Shown: positions 7,855 through 21,171, counted from the stretch's first letter. The stretch: 64,000 bases of DNA from Candidatus Streptomyces philanthi (GCA_018114805.1 CP073042.1:2232001-2296000); one strand, 5' to 3'. Numbers and translations are program-made. The notes: generated from the letters alone by a model not told the origin.

Positions 7855-8862
7855 TCAGCGGGCGCCGGCGCGCAGCGCGTCCACCGTGATCCGGGCGGCG
7901 GTGCCGATGACCGCGTCGGCGGCCGGCAGGGTGATGGTGGTGCTGGCGGAGCGGGTCAGGACGGCGACGGCGTACCGGCCTCCGTCGGGGTACTCCACGA
8001 CGCCCGCCTCGTGGCGCAGCGTGGGCAGGGTGCCGGTCTTGCCGGAGACGCGCACGTCGTCGAAGGGGAAGCCGGAGGCGAGCCGGTGGCTCCACGCCTG
8101 GAGGCCGAGGACGCGACGCAGGAGCCTGCCGTGTTCGCCGTCGCACACCTCGTCGCGCCAGACGGCGGCGAGCAGGGCGGTCAGGTCGCGGGCGGTGCTG
8201 TGGTTGGTGTGCGCGGGGTCGAGCACCCGCAGCCTGGCCAGGGTCGCCGGCTCGACCAGCGCCGCGACCCCGGCCGCGCCCGCGTCGGCGGTCATCGACG
8301 CGTACAGGTCGCGCATCATGTGCACCGCCCAGGTGCTGCCCAGCCCCAGTTCGGCCATGGTGCGGTTCACGGCGTCCAGGCCGACCCGGTCTCAGAGCAC
8401 GTCGGCCGCGGTGTTGTCGCTGACGGCGATGGACTGCGCGGCCAGGTCCCGCAGCGAGAGCAGGACCGGGTCCAGCATCACCACGAGCCCGGTGGGCCCC
8501 TTCGTACGCCGTTCGACCGACACCTCGACCTGTTGGGTGAGGTCGACCCGGCCCCGGGCCGCCTCCCGGAACACCGTGCTGACCAGGCACAGTTTGTGCA
8601 CGCTCGCGGTGCTCATCGGCGCGTCGGCGCCGAGCCCCAGCTCCGCGCCGGTGTCGACGTCCCGGGCGTGCAGCAGCCCGGTCACCCCCCGCGTCGGCGA
8701 AGGCATCCCTGATCCGGGCCACGGCCCGCGCCGCCCCCCCCCGGACGGGCGACGCGACGGCCCCGGCCCCGGGCGCGGGAGTGCTGGGCACGGGGTACCG
8801 GGTCGGTCGGCGCCGGGCAGGTGGGCGGCGCGACCGGGGCGGCCGGGGTCGTGGTCGGTCAC
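7855..8862 (-). pseudogene. Class A beta-lactamase, disrupted
   Basis: All three active-site motifs of a class A serine beta-lactamase are readable. They are SxxK (STASVHKLCLV), SDN (VSDNTAADVL) and KTG (VSGKTGTLP). The frame is broken by an in-frame TGA at 8392-8394, directly after SDNTAADVL; homology resumes as DRVGLDAVNRTM in the same frame. The N-terminal part changes frame near the C-runs at about 8683-8690 and 8731-8738; the expected helix VARIRDAFADAG is in another frame. The GTG start (8862) overlaps the stop of the upstream lysR gene as GTGA, so the two formed a coupled operon. There is no clear signal peptide in the remaining N-terminus. The intact form would hydrolyse beta-lactams; the present product would lack the KTG half. 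Confidence 0.8.
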
Positions 8863-10073
8863 AGCGGGAACTCCGATGCGGGACGGGGGTACAGCGGCCG
8901 GGCGCGAGTCTCCTCCTCGGCGGACGCGGGCGTGGCCGGGGGCCCGCCCCGGCCACGGCTCGCGTCCGCGCCCGAGCCGCCCTCCTCGATGGTGCCGGCG
9001 CGCGGTTCCGGTTCCGGCCCGGGGCCCGGGACCGGCCCGGGCACCGCGCCGGCGCGCGCCCCGGCGTCGGCAGCGGCGACGTCGGCAGCGAGGTACGCAC
9101 CGTACGCCTCACCCGCCCCGGAAGCGGAACCGGCGCCCGCGCCCGGGCTAGGCGGCGGACCCGCCGTCGGTGGTGGCCCCGGCGGGTGGTCGGGCAGCAT
9201 GCCGGCGCGCAGCGCCTCGTACGCCGCCTCGGCGAACCGTCGCACCGCGGGGCTGTCCCGGTCCCGGGGCCAGGCCGTGGAGGTGCGGCCAGGTCAGCGG
9301 CGTGCCGGCGAGCGGGCGCCAGACCGCGCCGGGCTGGCCGGCGGCGCTGGGCAGCAGCGCGACGGCCGCCCCGGAGAGCACCAGAGCCTGGGCGAAGTCA
9401 CCGCCACGGGCCTCGTGCACGGCGGCCGGGGTGCAGCCGTGCCGGGCGGCGCGGGTCAGCGTCTCGTCGTACAGCGCCGGGGCCGTGGCGCGTGGGAAGA
9501 GGACCAGGTCACGGCCGGTGAGGTCGGCGAGCGGGACGCGGCGGCCAGCGGATCGTCCGCGCGCAGCAGCACGCCGAGCGGCTGGTGCAGCAGCGGCCCG
9601 AAGTCCAGCCCCTCGGCCGGGCACGGATGGCGCACGACGCCGGCCTCCAGGGTGCCGACGGCCAGCTCGCGCACCTGCTGGACGGTGGTGAGTCCGCGCA
9701 GGTCGAGGGTGCTGCCCGGGGAGCGGTCCTGGTAGCCGGTGAGCAGCGCGGCGACGGTGGGCCCGCCGAGGTCGGGCGGCACGGCGGCGCGCAGCGTGCC
9801 GGCCGCGCCGTCGCGGACCCGGGCGACGACGGAGTCGAGCCGGTCGGCGGCGGCGAGCAGCGCGTCCGCCTCCGCGCGCACGAGCCGCCCGGCCGGGGTG
9901 AGGGCCACGCCGCGGCTCCCCGGGTCGAAGAGGCGCACGCCCAGCTCGCGCTCAAGGCGTTGGATGCGCTGCGACAGTGAGGGCTGGGCCAGCCGCAGCC
10001 GTTCAGCGGTGCGGCCGAAGTGCTGCTCTTCGGCCACGGTGCGGAAGTAGCGCAGATGCCGCAGCAGGTCCAT
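8859..10073 (-). pseudogene. LysR-family regulator, frameshifted, upstream of beta-lactamase
   Basis: It starts at ATG 10073 with MDLLRHLRYFRTVAEEQHFG and the LysR helix-turn-helix (TAERLRLAQPSLSQRIQRLE). The effector domain starts about residue 90 (TLRAAVPPDLGGPTVAALL). The frame changes near 9540 (after DDPLAAASR, continuing VPLADLTGRDLVLFPRATA) and near 9280 (continuing DSPAVRRFAEAAYEALRAG). After the second change the frame runs through a Pro/Gly/Ala-rich tail to a stop at 8859 that overlaps the beta-lactamase start. LysR regulators next to beta-lactamases (AmpR/BlaA type) normally control them. Here both partners are damaged, so the resistance module looks lost as a unit. Confidence 0.75.
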
Positions 10074-10212
10074 GAGCAGCAATGATAGGCAGATGGCTAT
10101 GGCTTTCCTGGTGATAAGGGTCTTGGACTGGGGACCGCTCGTTCTGTTCTGCTGCCGCTGAGGGCGCCGCGCCGGCGGCGCCGGCGCGAGGGGCGACACG
10201 AGGGAGGCCGGG

Positions 10213-11916
10213 GTGCGGACGTACCGGGCGGGGCGGCGGAGACGACACGCGGGGGTGGCGACGGCGATCGCCGCCGTACTGGTGGCCGGCGGCGGCACCT
10301 GGGCGGTGGCCGAGTGGAACTCCGGTGGCGCGGACGACACCGCCGCGGCCGGCTCGCGGGCGGCGGACCCGCGGGCGCTGCGCACGGCGCGGGCCTTCCT
10401 CGACCACTGGGCGGCGGGCGACCTGGCGAAGGCCGCGGCGCTCACCGACGCCCCGGAGCGGGCCGAGACGACGCTGCGGAACTTCACGGCGGGCCTGGAC
10501 ATCGGGCGCCCGGCCTTCGCCACCAAGGAGGCCACGGCCGACGGCGACGAGCAGGCCAGCGTCTCCTTCGCCGCCAAGCTGCCGATCAACGGGCTCGGCA
10601 CCTGGCAGTACCGCTCGGCGCTGCCGCTGGTCCGCGCGGACGAGGACGCGGGCGGTACGAGCAGCCGGGACGGCGGGGGCGCGGCCGGCTGGCGGGTGCG
10701 CTGGGAACTCGGACTGGTCCACCCCAAGCTGTCCGACGAGGCGAAGTTCCGCCTGGTGCGCGAGGACGGGGCGCCCGAGGTGCTCGACCGCGACGGCGGC
10801 AAGCTGTCCGGCACCGACCACCCGTCCGTCGCCCAGGCGCTGGGCGTGGGCGGCGGCACGCCGCGCGGCGCGGTGCAACTCATCGACCGCGACACCGACG
10901 AGGTACGGGGCACCGAGGCCCAGTTCGGCCGGCCGACGAGCGCGCGGGCCGATCCGTACGACGATCGACCCGGCCGTGCAGCGCGCCGCGGAACGTGCGC
11001 TGGAGCGGCACGCGAAGGGCCGCAACGCGGGCCTGGTGGCGCTGCGCATCGCCGACGGCTAGGTGGTCGCGGTGGCCAACACGCCCGCCGGCGGCTTCAA
11101 CCGCGCCTTCCTCGGCACGTACGCGCCCGGCTCGACCATGAAGGTGATCACCTCGGCGGCGCTGCTGAACAAGGAGACGGTGGCGCCGGACGACGTCGTG
11201 GACTGCCCGAAGTACCTGACGGTCGGCAAGCAGTTCCACAACGTGGAGACGTCCGAGATCCGCGGGGCCACCTTCCGCGAGGACTTCATCCACTCGTGCA
11301 ACACGGCCTTCGTGAGCCTGCGGGACAAGCTCGGGGACCGGGAGCTGACGGAGTTCTAGTCCACGTACTTCGGCATCGGCCAGGAGTGGTTCACCGGCGC
11401 GCCGTCCTTCGACGGCGAGGTGACGGTGCCCGGGGACGAGACGAAGAAGTCGGCGGCGCTGTTCGGGCAGGGCAAGCTGCGGGCGAACCCGCTGGTGATG
11501 GCCTCCGCGACGGCCACCGCCGCCTCCGGCCGGTTCCAGATGCCGCTGCTGGTACGCGCGAGGGCGGCACCGCGTGCGAGGGCGAGGGCCCGCGCACCGA
11601 GGAGCTGCCGTCCGACGTGGTGCGCACGCTGCGCTCCCTGATGCGGGACACGGTGACCGACGGGACGGCGAAGATGCTCGCCGACCTGCCCGGCGAGGTA
11701 GGCGCCAAGACCGGGACGGCCGAGGTCACCAAGGAGGGCCCGAACAACGGTTGGCTGGTCGCCTACGACGACGAGATCGCCATCGCCTGTGTCGTGGAGA
11801 GCGCCCAGCACGGCTCGGACTCGGCGGGCCCGGTCGACGGTCTGCGGGGACGCGGCGCGGGGTTCGAGTCTAGCCGGCCCCCGGGGCACAGGGCACGGAA
11901 TCCGCCGAATTGGTGA
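10213..11916 (+). pseudogene. Class B penicillin-binding protein (MecA_N/NTF2-like N-terminus plus transpeptidase), disrupted
   Basis: GTG 10213 follows GGGAGG. The N-terminus has a short Arg-rich cytoplasmic part and one membrane segment (GVATAIAAVLVAGGGTWAV). It is followed by an NTF2/MecA_N-like domain (ARAFLDHWAAGDLAKAAAL). The transpeptidase domain carries SxxK (GSTMKVITSAALL), SxN (HSCNTAFVSL) and KTG (AKTGTAEV), all recognisable. The lesions are a frame change near 10955-10965, in-frame TAG at 11060-11062 and at 11357-11359, and another frame change near 11550-11570. The C-terminal end is degenerate. A paralogue with the same architecture lies at 44.7-46.4 kb and is also disrupted. The intact protein would cross-link peptidoglycan, probably in septation or sporulation. 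Confidence 0.82.
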
Positions 11917-11938
11917 GCCGGGGGTCGCCGGGTAGCAT
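11910..11938 (+). promoter_or_regulatory. Putative sigma-70-type promoter for rplY
   Basis: TTGGTG (11910-11915) and TAGCAT (11933-11938) are separated by 17 bases, 128 bases upstream of the rplY start. It lies just after the disrupted PBP gene. Assignment rests only on consensus match and spacing. Confidence 0.5.
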
Positions 11939-12066
11939 GGGTGAGTTGCTCGGCGAGGGAAGCCCTGTCCCGTACAGGCCCATCCGTTATCGACGCGCTC
12001 TTCGTAGCAGGTCTGTCGTAGGCCGAGTAACGGCTTCCAGATCCCTTTTCTACGAGGAGTGCAGCA

Positions 12067-12636
12067 ATGGCTGAGGTCAAGGTTCCCGTACAGCTCCGCA
12101 CCGAGTTCGGCAAGGGCGCCGCCCGCCGTCTCCGCCGCACCGAGCAGGTCCCCGGTGTCATCTACGGCCACGGCGCCGACCCGGTGCACGTCTCACTGCC
12201 GGGCCACGAGCTGATGATGGCGCTCAAGACCCCGAACGTGCTCATCGCGCTCGACCTGAACGGCAAGAAGGAACTGGTCATCCCCAAGGCGGTGCAGCGT
12301 GAGGCTATCCGTGGCTTCCTGGTCCACGTGGACCTGCTGACCGTCAAGAGCGGCGAGAAGGTCACCGTCGAGGTTCCGATCCACACCGAGGGCGACCTCG
12401 CGCCGGGCGGCAACCTGCTGGAGCACCTGCTCAACGCGCTGCCCGTCGAGACCGAGGCCACCCACATCCCGGAGTCGGTCACCGTCTCCGTCGCGGGCCT
12501 GGACTCCGGCCACTCCGTGCTGGCCAAGGACGTCACCCTGCCCGCCGGCACCACGCTGGCCGTCGACAAGGACACTGTCGTGCTCCAAGTCGTCGCCGCC
12601 CAGGCCGAGGCCCCGGCCGAGGGCTCCGAGGGCTGA
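12067..12636 (+). CDS. rplY: 50S ribosomal protein L25, general stress (Ctc) form
   Basis: 189 residues from ATG 12067, behind GAGGAG. It binds 5S rRNA in the large subunit. The N-terminal L25 domain is visible ([20 protein letters not shown], then VPGVIYGHG). The C-terminal extension of the Ctc form begins about residue 95 ([21 protein letters not shown]) and ends in an acidic Ala/Glu tail. The length is normal for the two-domain form and the gene is intact. Position between prs and pth is the standard Streptomyces order; pth lies about 210 bases downstream. Confidence 0.95.
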   Translation: MAEVKVPVQLRTEFGKGAARRLRRTEQVPGVIYGHGADPVHVSLPGHELMMALKTPNVLIALDLNGKKELVIPKAVQREAIRGFLVHVDLLTVKSGEKVTVEVPIHTEGDLAPGGNLLEHLLNALPVETEATHIPESVTVSVAGLDSGHSVLAKDVTLPAGTTLAVDKDTVVLQVVAAQAEAPAEGSEG

Positions 12637-12845
12637 GCCCAGGAGCCACCCCGACACCCCCGCGGTGTCACCCCGCACCACACCGCCGCCGTTCCGCCCC
12701 GCACTCCGGGCCGGGCCGGCGGCGCGCGGCGTCCGGGGCCCGCGCGGTGGGCGTGCCGCCCGGCCCGCTACGGTTCTCACCCGCCCGCCCACCCGCGCGG
12801 CGCCCCGCAACCCAGCCGCCCCACCCACCACCGGAGATCACGCAG

Positions 12846-13436
12846 ATGAGCGACGTAGACGGCCCCTGGCTCCTGGTGGGCCTGGGCAACCCGGGACCCG
12901 AGTACGCGGCCAACCGGCACAACGTGGGCTTCATGGTGGCCGACCTGCTCGCGGAGCGGATGGGCGGCCGGTTCAAGGCGCACAAGGCGCGCGCGCAGGT
13001 CGTGGAGGGGCGCATCGGCCCGCCGGGGCCGGCGAACCGCCGCGTGGTGCTGGCCAAGCCGATGTCGTACATGAACCTCTCGGGCGGCCCGACAGCCGCG
13101 CTCAGCGACTTCTACAAGGTGCCCGCCGCCCGGATCATCGCCGTCCACGACGAGTTGGACATCGACTACGGGGCGCTGCGGCTCAAGTGCGGCGGCGGCG
13201 ACAACGGGCACAACGGCCTCAAGTCGCTCACCAAGTCCTTCGGACCCGACTACTTCCGGGTCCGCTTCGGCATCGGCCGCCCGCCGGGCCGGATGGACGT
13301 GGCGCCGTTCGTGCTCAAGGACTTCTCATCCACGGAGCGCAAGGAGCTGGACTACTTCGTGGACCACGCGGCCGACGCGGTGGAGGCGCTGGTCCTCGAA
13401 GGGCTGGAGCGCGCGCAGAGCACGTACAACTCGTGA
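12846..13436 (+). CDS. pth: Peptidyl-tRNA hydrolase
   Basis: 196 residues from ATG 12846. It releases peptides from peptidyl-tRNA that has dropped off ribosomes; essential. Family signatures are [20 protein letters not shown] (the Asn and catalytic His are in NRHNVG), [13 protein letters not shown] and the Asp in [14 protein letters not shown], then [12 protein letters not shown]. Length is typical. Intact. About 210 bases separate it from rplY, in which GACACC/GGTGTC form a small hairpin near 12650. Confidence 0.96.
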   Translation: MSDVDGPWLLVGLGNPGPEYAANRHNVGFMVADLLAERMGGRFKAHKARAQVVEGRIGPPGPANRRVVLAKPMSYMNLSGGPTAALSDFYKVPAARIIAVHDELDIDYGALRLKCGGGDNGHNGLKSLTKSFGPDYFRVRFGIGRPPGRMDVAPFVLKDFSSTERKELDYFVDHAADAVEALVLEGLERAQSTYNS

Positions 13437-13617
13437 CGCAACGCCGGCAACTCGTGACGTAGCGCCGGCCACCACCGCCCGCCGGCCCGGCGCACGCCCG
13501 TGACCTCGGGTCGAGCCCACCGGCGGTGGGCATAGCGGACATGTGGCCACCGGTGCTACCGAGACGTAACCCGCGCCTTGACGCGGCCGGCCCCAAGGCC
13601 CAAGGATCGCCGCCACG

Positions 13618-14291
13618 GTGCCGACCGGAACGAACTCCGACCGCACGGCGCACGGCGCAACCCCCGCTCCCACCCCCGCCGCCGCGACGGGCCGCATCCC
13701 CGCCCAACGGGCCGCGCCCATCGCCGCGACCGGCCCCACGCCCGGCTCCGCTCCCGACACCGGGCGCGCGCCGGCCGCCCCCACTCCGCCACCGCGCCGT
13801 GCCGCGCGCCGCGGCCGGTTGCGCCGGACCGGCGAGAGCGCGTACGGGCTGCTGCTCGGCCGGCACGTGGTGATGGCCCTGATCGTGCTGGTGGTGCTCG
13901 CGGCCGGCATGTGGACGTCGTGGGGCACGGCCCAGCAGCGATGCTCACCAAGGGCAAGGAGCGCGGCACGCTCACGGTCGCCGCCTGCCACGACGACTGG
14001 TGCACGGGCCCCTTCACGGCGGGCGCCGCGGGCGCGGACCATCCGAAGGTGCGCATCGACGCCACCGTCACCGACGGCAAGGGCCAGCACATCCCGGTGG
14101 TCCTCAAGCCCGGCACCCACGACGCGGTCCGCACCGGCCTCCCCGGCCTCCTCTACGCCTGGGTCCCCCTGGGCGGCGCCCTCCTCCTGGCCTCCGTCCT
14201 CCTCGCCGGCGCCCTCCGCCTCCACCGCTCGGCCTGGGCACTGGGCCTCGCGGGGGCGGGGGTGTTGGGGGCGGCGTTCGTGGTGTTGTGA
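13618..14291 (+). pseudogene. Two-TM membrane protein of unknown function, frameshifted
   Basis: GTG 13618 starts a Pro/Ala/Arg-rich cytoplasmic N-terminus of about 85 residues. It is followed by one membrane helix (VVMALIVLVVLAAGMW) that ends in TSWGTAQQ. Near 13936 the frame changes; the second part reads LTKGKERGTLTVAACHDDWC, an extracytoplasmic domain, and a second membrane helix (LYAWVPLGGALLLASVLLAG) before the stop at 14291. The two halves clearly belong together, because topology and linker are continuous and no start lies at the join. I do not recognise a named family. One indel separates it from an intact gene, so either recent decay or a base error could explain it. Confidence 0.6.
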
Positions 14292-14384
14292 GGGCGGGGC
14301 GGGCCGCGGAGAGGTCACGTACGCACCGCCCATGAATGGCAGAATAGCCGCACAACCCCCTTCGCGCGGTGCCATAGTCCCGGC

Positions 14385-15568
14385 ATGACCCGCACCCTGT
14401 TCCGGCGAAGACGCCCGTGGGGCGCCGCCGCGTTAGTGCTCACCGTCGCCGCCGTCCCGGTCACGGCCCGGGCGCTCAAGAAGTCCGACGACACGCCCCG
14501 TGCCGCCGCCTGCGCCACCTCCTCCCCCTTCGTCTCGGGGACCGGCCGGCTACCACACCTTCCGCATCCCCGCCCTGGTCCGCGTCGGGGGCGATGTGCT
14601 CGCCTTCGCCGAGGGGCGCCGTACCAGCGCCGCGGACCACGGGGACATCGAGGTGGTCAGCCGGCGCTCGACCGACGGTGGGTGTCACTGGGGACCGCTC
14701 GCCCGGGTCTCGGACAACGGGCGGAAAGTAGCCGGCAACCCCGCCCCCGTCGTCGACCCGGCCAGCGGGGACGTCGTCCTGCTCACCACCCGGCAGTCGG
14801 GCTCGGTGACCCAGCCGGAGATCGAGGCGGGCACCGTGTCGGCCGGGAACAGCCGGCGCGTGTACGTGCAGCGCAGCGCCGACGCGGGGGCGACCTGGTC
14901 CCGGGCCAGGGAGATCACCCGGAGCGTGAAGCCGTCCGGGTGGCGCTGGTACGCGACCGGCCCGGGGCACGGCATCGCCCTCACACAGCGGCACCCGGGG
15001 CGGCTCGTGGTCGCCGCCAACCACACCACGGCGCGCGGCTCCGGCGCCCACCTGCTCTACAGCGACGACCACGGCCGGACCTGGCCGGTCGGCGCCCTCG
15101 ACCACCACACGGACGGCCGGCTGCGGCCGGACGAGAACGCCGTCGCCGAACTGCCCGACGGCCGGCTCTACGTCAACGCCCGCGACCAGGGCGGCAGCCA
15201 TCCCGCGACCCGGCTCGACACGTACAGCGCCGACGGCGGCACCCGCTTCACCGCGCCCTACCAGCCCCGTCCGAAGCTGGTGGCCCCCGTCGTCAAGGGC
15301 GCGCTGCTGCACGCCGACGACGCGGCCTGCCCGGCCCTGCTCTTCTCTGCCCCCCGAACACCCGCGCGAGCGCCGCCACCTGACGGTCCGGCGCAGCACG
15401 GACGCCGGCCGCACCTGGGCGCGCGAGGCCGTGGTCGCCGCCGGGCCCGCCGCCTACTCCGACCTCGCCCCGACCGGGGGCGACGGGGTCGCGGTGCTGT
15501 ACGGGACCAGTGCCGCCAAGTCCACCGAGCGGATCGAGCTGCGCAGCCTCACCCTGAGGTGCCGCTGA
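14385..15568 (+). pseudogene. Secreted exo-alpha-sialidase (GH33), frameshifted twice
   Basis: ATG 14385 opens a signal peptide (MTRTLFRRRRPWGAAALVLT). After a frame change near 14530-14550 the sialidase fold begins with the FRIP motif (YHTFRIPALV). It contains Asp boxes STDGGCHWGP, SADAGATWSR and SDDHGRTWPV, and catalytic-region segments such as GPGHGIALTQ and DENAVAELPDGRLYVNARD. A second frame change near 15355-15370 separates the last Asp box (RRSTDAGRTWAR) and the C-terminal strand SERIELRSLTLRCR-type end (here STERIELRSLTLRCR) from the rest. The intact enzyme would release sialic acid outside the cell. It is convergent with ppc, with a shared hairpin at 15633-15665. Confidence 0.82.
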
Positions 15569-15632
15569 GGCCCGCGGGTCGCGACGTACCCCGAGACGTC
15601 AGGGCGCCAGGGCGCGGCGGCTCGGGACGCGG

Positions 15633-15665
15633 ACCGGGCCGGCCCCCGAGGGGAACCGGCCCGGT
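15633..15665. terminator. Bidirectional hairpin between sialidase and ppc
   Basis: ACCGGGCCGG (15633-15642) is the reverse complement of CCGGCCCGGT (15656-15665), with a 13-base loop. It lies between two convergent genes, so it probably stops transcription from both. Confidence 0.7.
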
Positions 15666-15695
15666 GCGGCTGCCGTACGCGGGTCGTACGCGCGC

Positions 15696-18521
<2,826 letters not shown>

Positions 18522-18639
18522 AGGTGCGGCTCCTCGCGAGTACGAGCACTTTGGGCGATTTTGCGGACCGCGCTGTCCGACCGCACCAGGATAGGACCCC
18601 TGGTCGCGGGCGCCGCATCGCCCGTTGTCCACAGCCCCC

Positions 18640-18699
18640 TTGTCCTAAGACGCGGCCCTGCTATACTTACGTAGCCGTAGGTTACGTATGCGTAGCCGT
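18640..18699 (+). promoter_or_regulatory. Desaturase promoter with repeated TACGTA operator half-sites
   Basis: TTGTCC (18640-18645) and TATACT (18662-18667) form a good -35/-10 pair with a 16-base spacer. Directly on and after the -10 lie two TACGTA palindromes (18668-18673 and 18683-18688), and CGTAGCCGT occurs at 18670 and 18691. The repeats cover the expected start site, so they look like an operator, most simply for the TetR-type regulator encoded as the second gene of the same operon. Confidence 0.65.
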
Positions 18700-18722
18700 G
18701 TCCCGACCCCCTGAGGGAACCC

Positions 18723-19724
18723 ATGACTGCAAGCCCCGATGTGATCGACGACGTGCCAAAAGCCCCGGATTCCCCCTTCAACCCGCGACGCTGGGCGGTG
18801 ACAGCAAAGGGTTCGATCGAGCAGGTCACCCTGACGTTGTTCATCGTCCTCCCCTTCATCGCCTTGCTGGCGGCCATCCCGCTGGCCTGGGGTTGGGGGG
18901 TTAGCTGGTTGGATCTCGGACTGCTGGTCGCGATGTATTACATCGGTTGCCACGGCATCACCATCGGGTTCCACCGGTATTTCACGCACGGTTCATTCAA
19001 GGCGAAGCGGCCCCTGCGCATCGCCCTGGCAATCGCCGGTTCGCTGGCCGTCGAGGGCCCGCTGGTCCGCTGGGTCGCCGACCACCGCAAGCACCACAAG
19101 TACTCCGACGCCGAGGGTGACCCGCACTCGCCCTGGCGGTACGGGGAGAGCGTCCCGGCGCTCATGAAGGGCCTGTGGTGGGCGCACATAAGCTGGATGT
19201 TCAACGAGGAGCAGACCCCGCAGCACAAGTACGCACCGGACCTGGTCAAGGACCCGGCGCTGCGCCGCATCTCCCGCCAGTTCGTGCTGTGGACGATCAT
19301 CTCGCTGGGTCTGCCGCCGCTCGTCGGCGGCCTGGTGACCTGGTCCTGGCAGGGCGCGCTGACGGCCTTCTTCTGGGGCTCGCTGGTGCGGGTCGCGCTG
19401 CTACACCACGTGACGTGGTCGATCAACTCCATCTGCCACGCGGTGGGCAAGCGCCCCTTCAAGTCCCGCGACCGCTCGGGCAACGTCTGGTGGCTCGCGG
19501 TGCTCTCATGCGGCGAGTCCTGGCACAACCTGCACCACGCGGACCCGACCAGCGCCCGGCACGGCGTGCTGCGGGGCCAGATCGACTCCAGCGCCCGCAT
19601 CATCCGCTGGTTCGAGAAGGCCGGCTGGGCCTACGACGTGCGCTGGCCCACCGAGAACCGGCTCGACGCCCGCCGCACGGACGCCACCGCCGACCGGGTG
19701 GGGGAAACCGCCGGCGCGGCATGA
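18723..19724 (+). CDS. Acyl-CoA/acyl-lipid delta-9 desaturase (membrane di-iron)
   Basis: 333 residues from ATG 18723. The three histidine boxes that bind the di-iron centre are present: HRYFTH (about residue 87), HRKHHK (about 122) and HNLHH (about 263). They sit among four hydrophobic segments (FIVLPFIALLAAIPLAW, LGLLVAMYYIGCHGITI and others). Such enzymes introduce a double bond into fatty acyl chains to adjust membrane fluidity and need an electron donor not encoded here. It overlaps the next gene by ATGA, so the desaturase and its TetR-type regulator are translationally coupled. The promoter just upstream carries repeated TACGTA sites, consistent with feedback control by acyl ligands. 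Intact. Confidence 0.93.
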   Translation: MTASPDVIDDVPKAPDSPFNPRRWAVTAKGSIEQVTLTLFIVLPFIALLAAIPLAWGWGVSWLDLGLLVAMYYIGCHGITIGFHRYFTHGSFKAKRPLRIALAIAGSLAVEGPLVRWVADHRKHHKYSDAEGDPHSPWRYGESVPALMKGLWWAHISWMFNEEQTPQHKYAPDLVKDPALRRISRQFVLWTIISLGLPPLVGGLVTWSWQGALTAFFWGSLVRVALLHHVTWSINSICHAVGKRPFKSRDRSGNVWWLAVLSCGESWHNLHHADPTSARHGVLRGQIDSSARIIRWFEKAGWAYDVRWPTENRLDARRTDATADRVGETAGAA

Positions 19725-20413
19725 TGGAGGACGTGGCGATCGACAGCAGTACCAACAGCAGCAAGAGCAGGTCCGGGAGCACGGGGGCCCGGCGAGCGCG
19801 GCGTATCCGCATGACGGGCAAGGAGCGCCGCGAGCAACTGCTGGACATCGGTCGCACGCTCTTCGCCGAGCGCGGCTTCGAGGGCACCTCGGTGGAGGAG
19901 ATCGCGGCCAAGGCCGGGGTCTCCAAGCCGGTGGTCTACGAGCACTTCGGCGGCAAGGAGGGGCTGTACGCCGTCGTCGTGGACCGCGAGATGCGCCAAC
20001 TCCTCGACATGGTCACCGGCGCCCTGACCGCCGGGCACCCCCGCGAACTCCTGGAGCAGGCGGCCTTCGCCTTGCTCGACTACATCGACCAGTACACCGA
20101 CGGCTTCCGCATCCTGGTGCGGGACTCGCCCGTGGCGCAGTCGACGGGCACCTTCGCCTCGCTGATCAGCGAAATCGCCACCCAGGTCGAGGACATCCTG
20201 GGCCTGGAGTTCAAAGCCCGCGGCTTCGACGCCAAGCTGGCCCCGCTGTACGCCCAGGCCCTGGTCGGCATGGTGGCCCTCACCGGCCAGTGGTGGCTGG
20301 ACGTCCGCAGGCCCAAGAAGGCCGAGGTCGCCGCCCACCTGGTGAACCTGGCCTGGCACGGCCTCGACGGCCTGGAGCCCAAGCCACGCCTGATAGGCCA
20401 CCGCAAGAACTGA
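19721..20413 (+). CDS. TetR-family regulator, probably of the upstream desaturase
   Basis: 230 residues from ATG 19721 (a second ATG follows at 19724). The N-terminal 30 residues are Ser/Arg-rich. The TetR helix-turn-helix follows: RREQLLDIGRTLFAERGFEG, TSVEEIAAKAGVSKPVVYEH, FGGKEGLYAVVV. The ligand domain ends with GMVALTGQWWLD, common in fatty-acid-responsive TetR proteins. The start overlaps the desaturase stop (ATGA). Gene order and the duplicated sites at the desaturase promoter suggest autoregulation of a two-gene lipid operon; that is inference. A T-tailed hairpin follows at 20434-20475. Confidence 0.88.
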   Translation: MMEDVAIDSSTNSSKSRSGSTGARRARRIRMTGKERREQLLDIGRTLFAERGFEGTSVEEIAAKAGVSKPVVYEHFGGKEGLYAVVVDREMRQLLDMVTGALTAGHPRELLEQAAFALLDYIDQYTDGFRILVRDSPVAQSTGTFASLISEIATQVEDILGLEFKARGFDAKLAPLYAQALVGMVALTGQWWLDVRRPKKAEVAAHLVNLAWHGLDGLEPKPRLIGHRKN

Positions 20414-20433
20414 GCCCCACCTGCCTGGCCCCG

Positions 20434-20475
20434 GCCCCGCTTCCCCGCGTCGCGTACGACCGGGGGCGGGGCTTT
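20434..20475 (+). terminator. Hairpin with T-tail after the TetR gene
   Basis: GCCCCGC-TT-CCCC (20434-20446) pairs with GGGG-GCGGGGC (20462-20472), followed by TTT. It lies about 20 bases after the TetR stop. Confidence 0.6.
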
Positions 20476-20560
20476 CCCGCGCTGAGGTCGGCCGCTGAAA
20501 CGGATCTCCTGAAGGAGCCGGCGGTTAGGCTGAAGGGGACTGAGAGAGAAGGGGGAAGTC

Positions 20561-21101
20561 GTGACCGCCGAACCGATCAACTGGATGCGTCCTCCAGCTC
20601 AGGGCTGGGCCTATGAGAAGGTCAAGGGCCTGGATCTGCCCTTCGACTGGGAACTTGTGGATGGGGCGATCGTGGTCCGGGGCCGGACGTGTCAGTGGCA
20701 CGACACGGTGCGGGATGAGCTGTACTTCGCGCTGCGTCCTGGTGGACGCGTACAACCCCCCGAAGCCCGATGTGGTCGTCTTCGACCGCACCGGGCTCGA
20801 CTTCTTCTCGCTGGAGTGCGTGCCCGTCGCGGAGGTGGCGCTCGTGGTGGAGGTCGTCTCGCAGGGCTCGCGCCGCGAGGACCGGTTCCGCAAGCCGGCG
20901 ATGTACGCGGAGGCGGGCGTGCCGTACTTCTCGCGGGTGGAGCGCGGCGAGGACGACGCGCCGGTCGTGCACGAGTTCCACCTGGACGCGCGGACCGGCG
21001 TGTACGCTCCCGCCCCGGCGGGCCCCGTACACACCGACGTGCTGCGCACCGACCTGCCGTACCCGGTCGAGATCGACCTGCGCCGCATCTTCGACGCGTA
21101 A
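20561..21101 (+). pseudogene. Uma2-family (DUF820) putative endonuclease, internally deleted and frameshifted
   Basis: GTG 20561 (VTAEPINWMRPPAQGWAYEK) opens a Uma2 protein in one frame as far as RDELYFALR. The second half, in another frame, has the family core LVDAYNPPKPDVVVFDRTGL, then VALVVEVVSQGSRREDRFRK (the E-V and D-R-x-K catalytic-type residues), PAMYAEAGVPYF and the normal C-terminus RRIFDA. Between ALR and LVDAYN the usual 15-20 residues (strand plus loop) are missing, so the join near 20735 is a deletion with a frameshift rather than a single-base error. Uma2 genes are abundant in Streptomyces; the role of the family is uncertain. Confidence 0.72.
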
Positions 21102-21171
21102 CACGCGACCCTGGCCCCGGCACGTGGATCGAGGCCGGGGCTAGGGTGCGGTGGCGTACCGAGCGGGTGGA

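Noticed and set aside
11855..11876. GGGGTTCGAGTCTAGCC looks like a tRNA T-arm
   Set aside because: No acceptor, D or anticodon arm can be built around it; it lies in the 3' end of the broken PBP gene.
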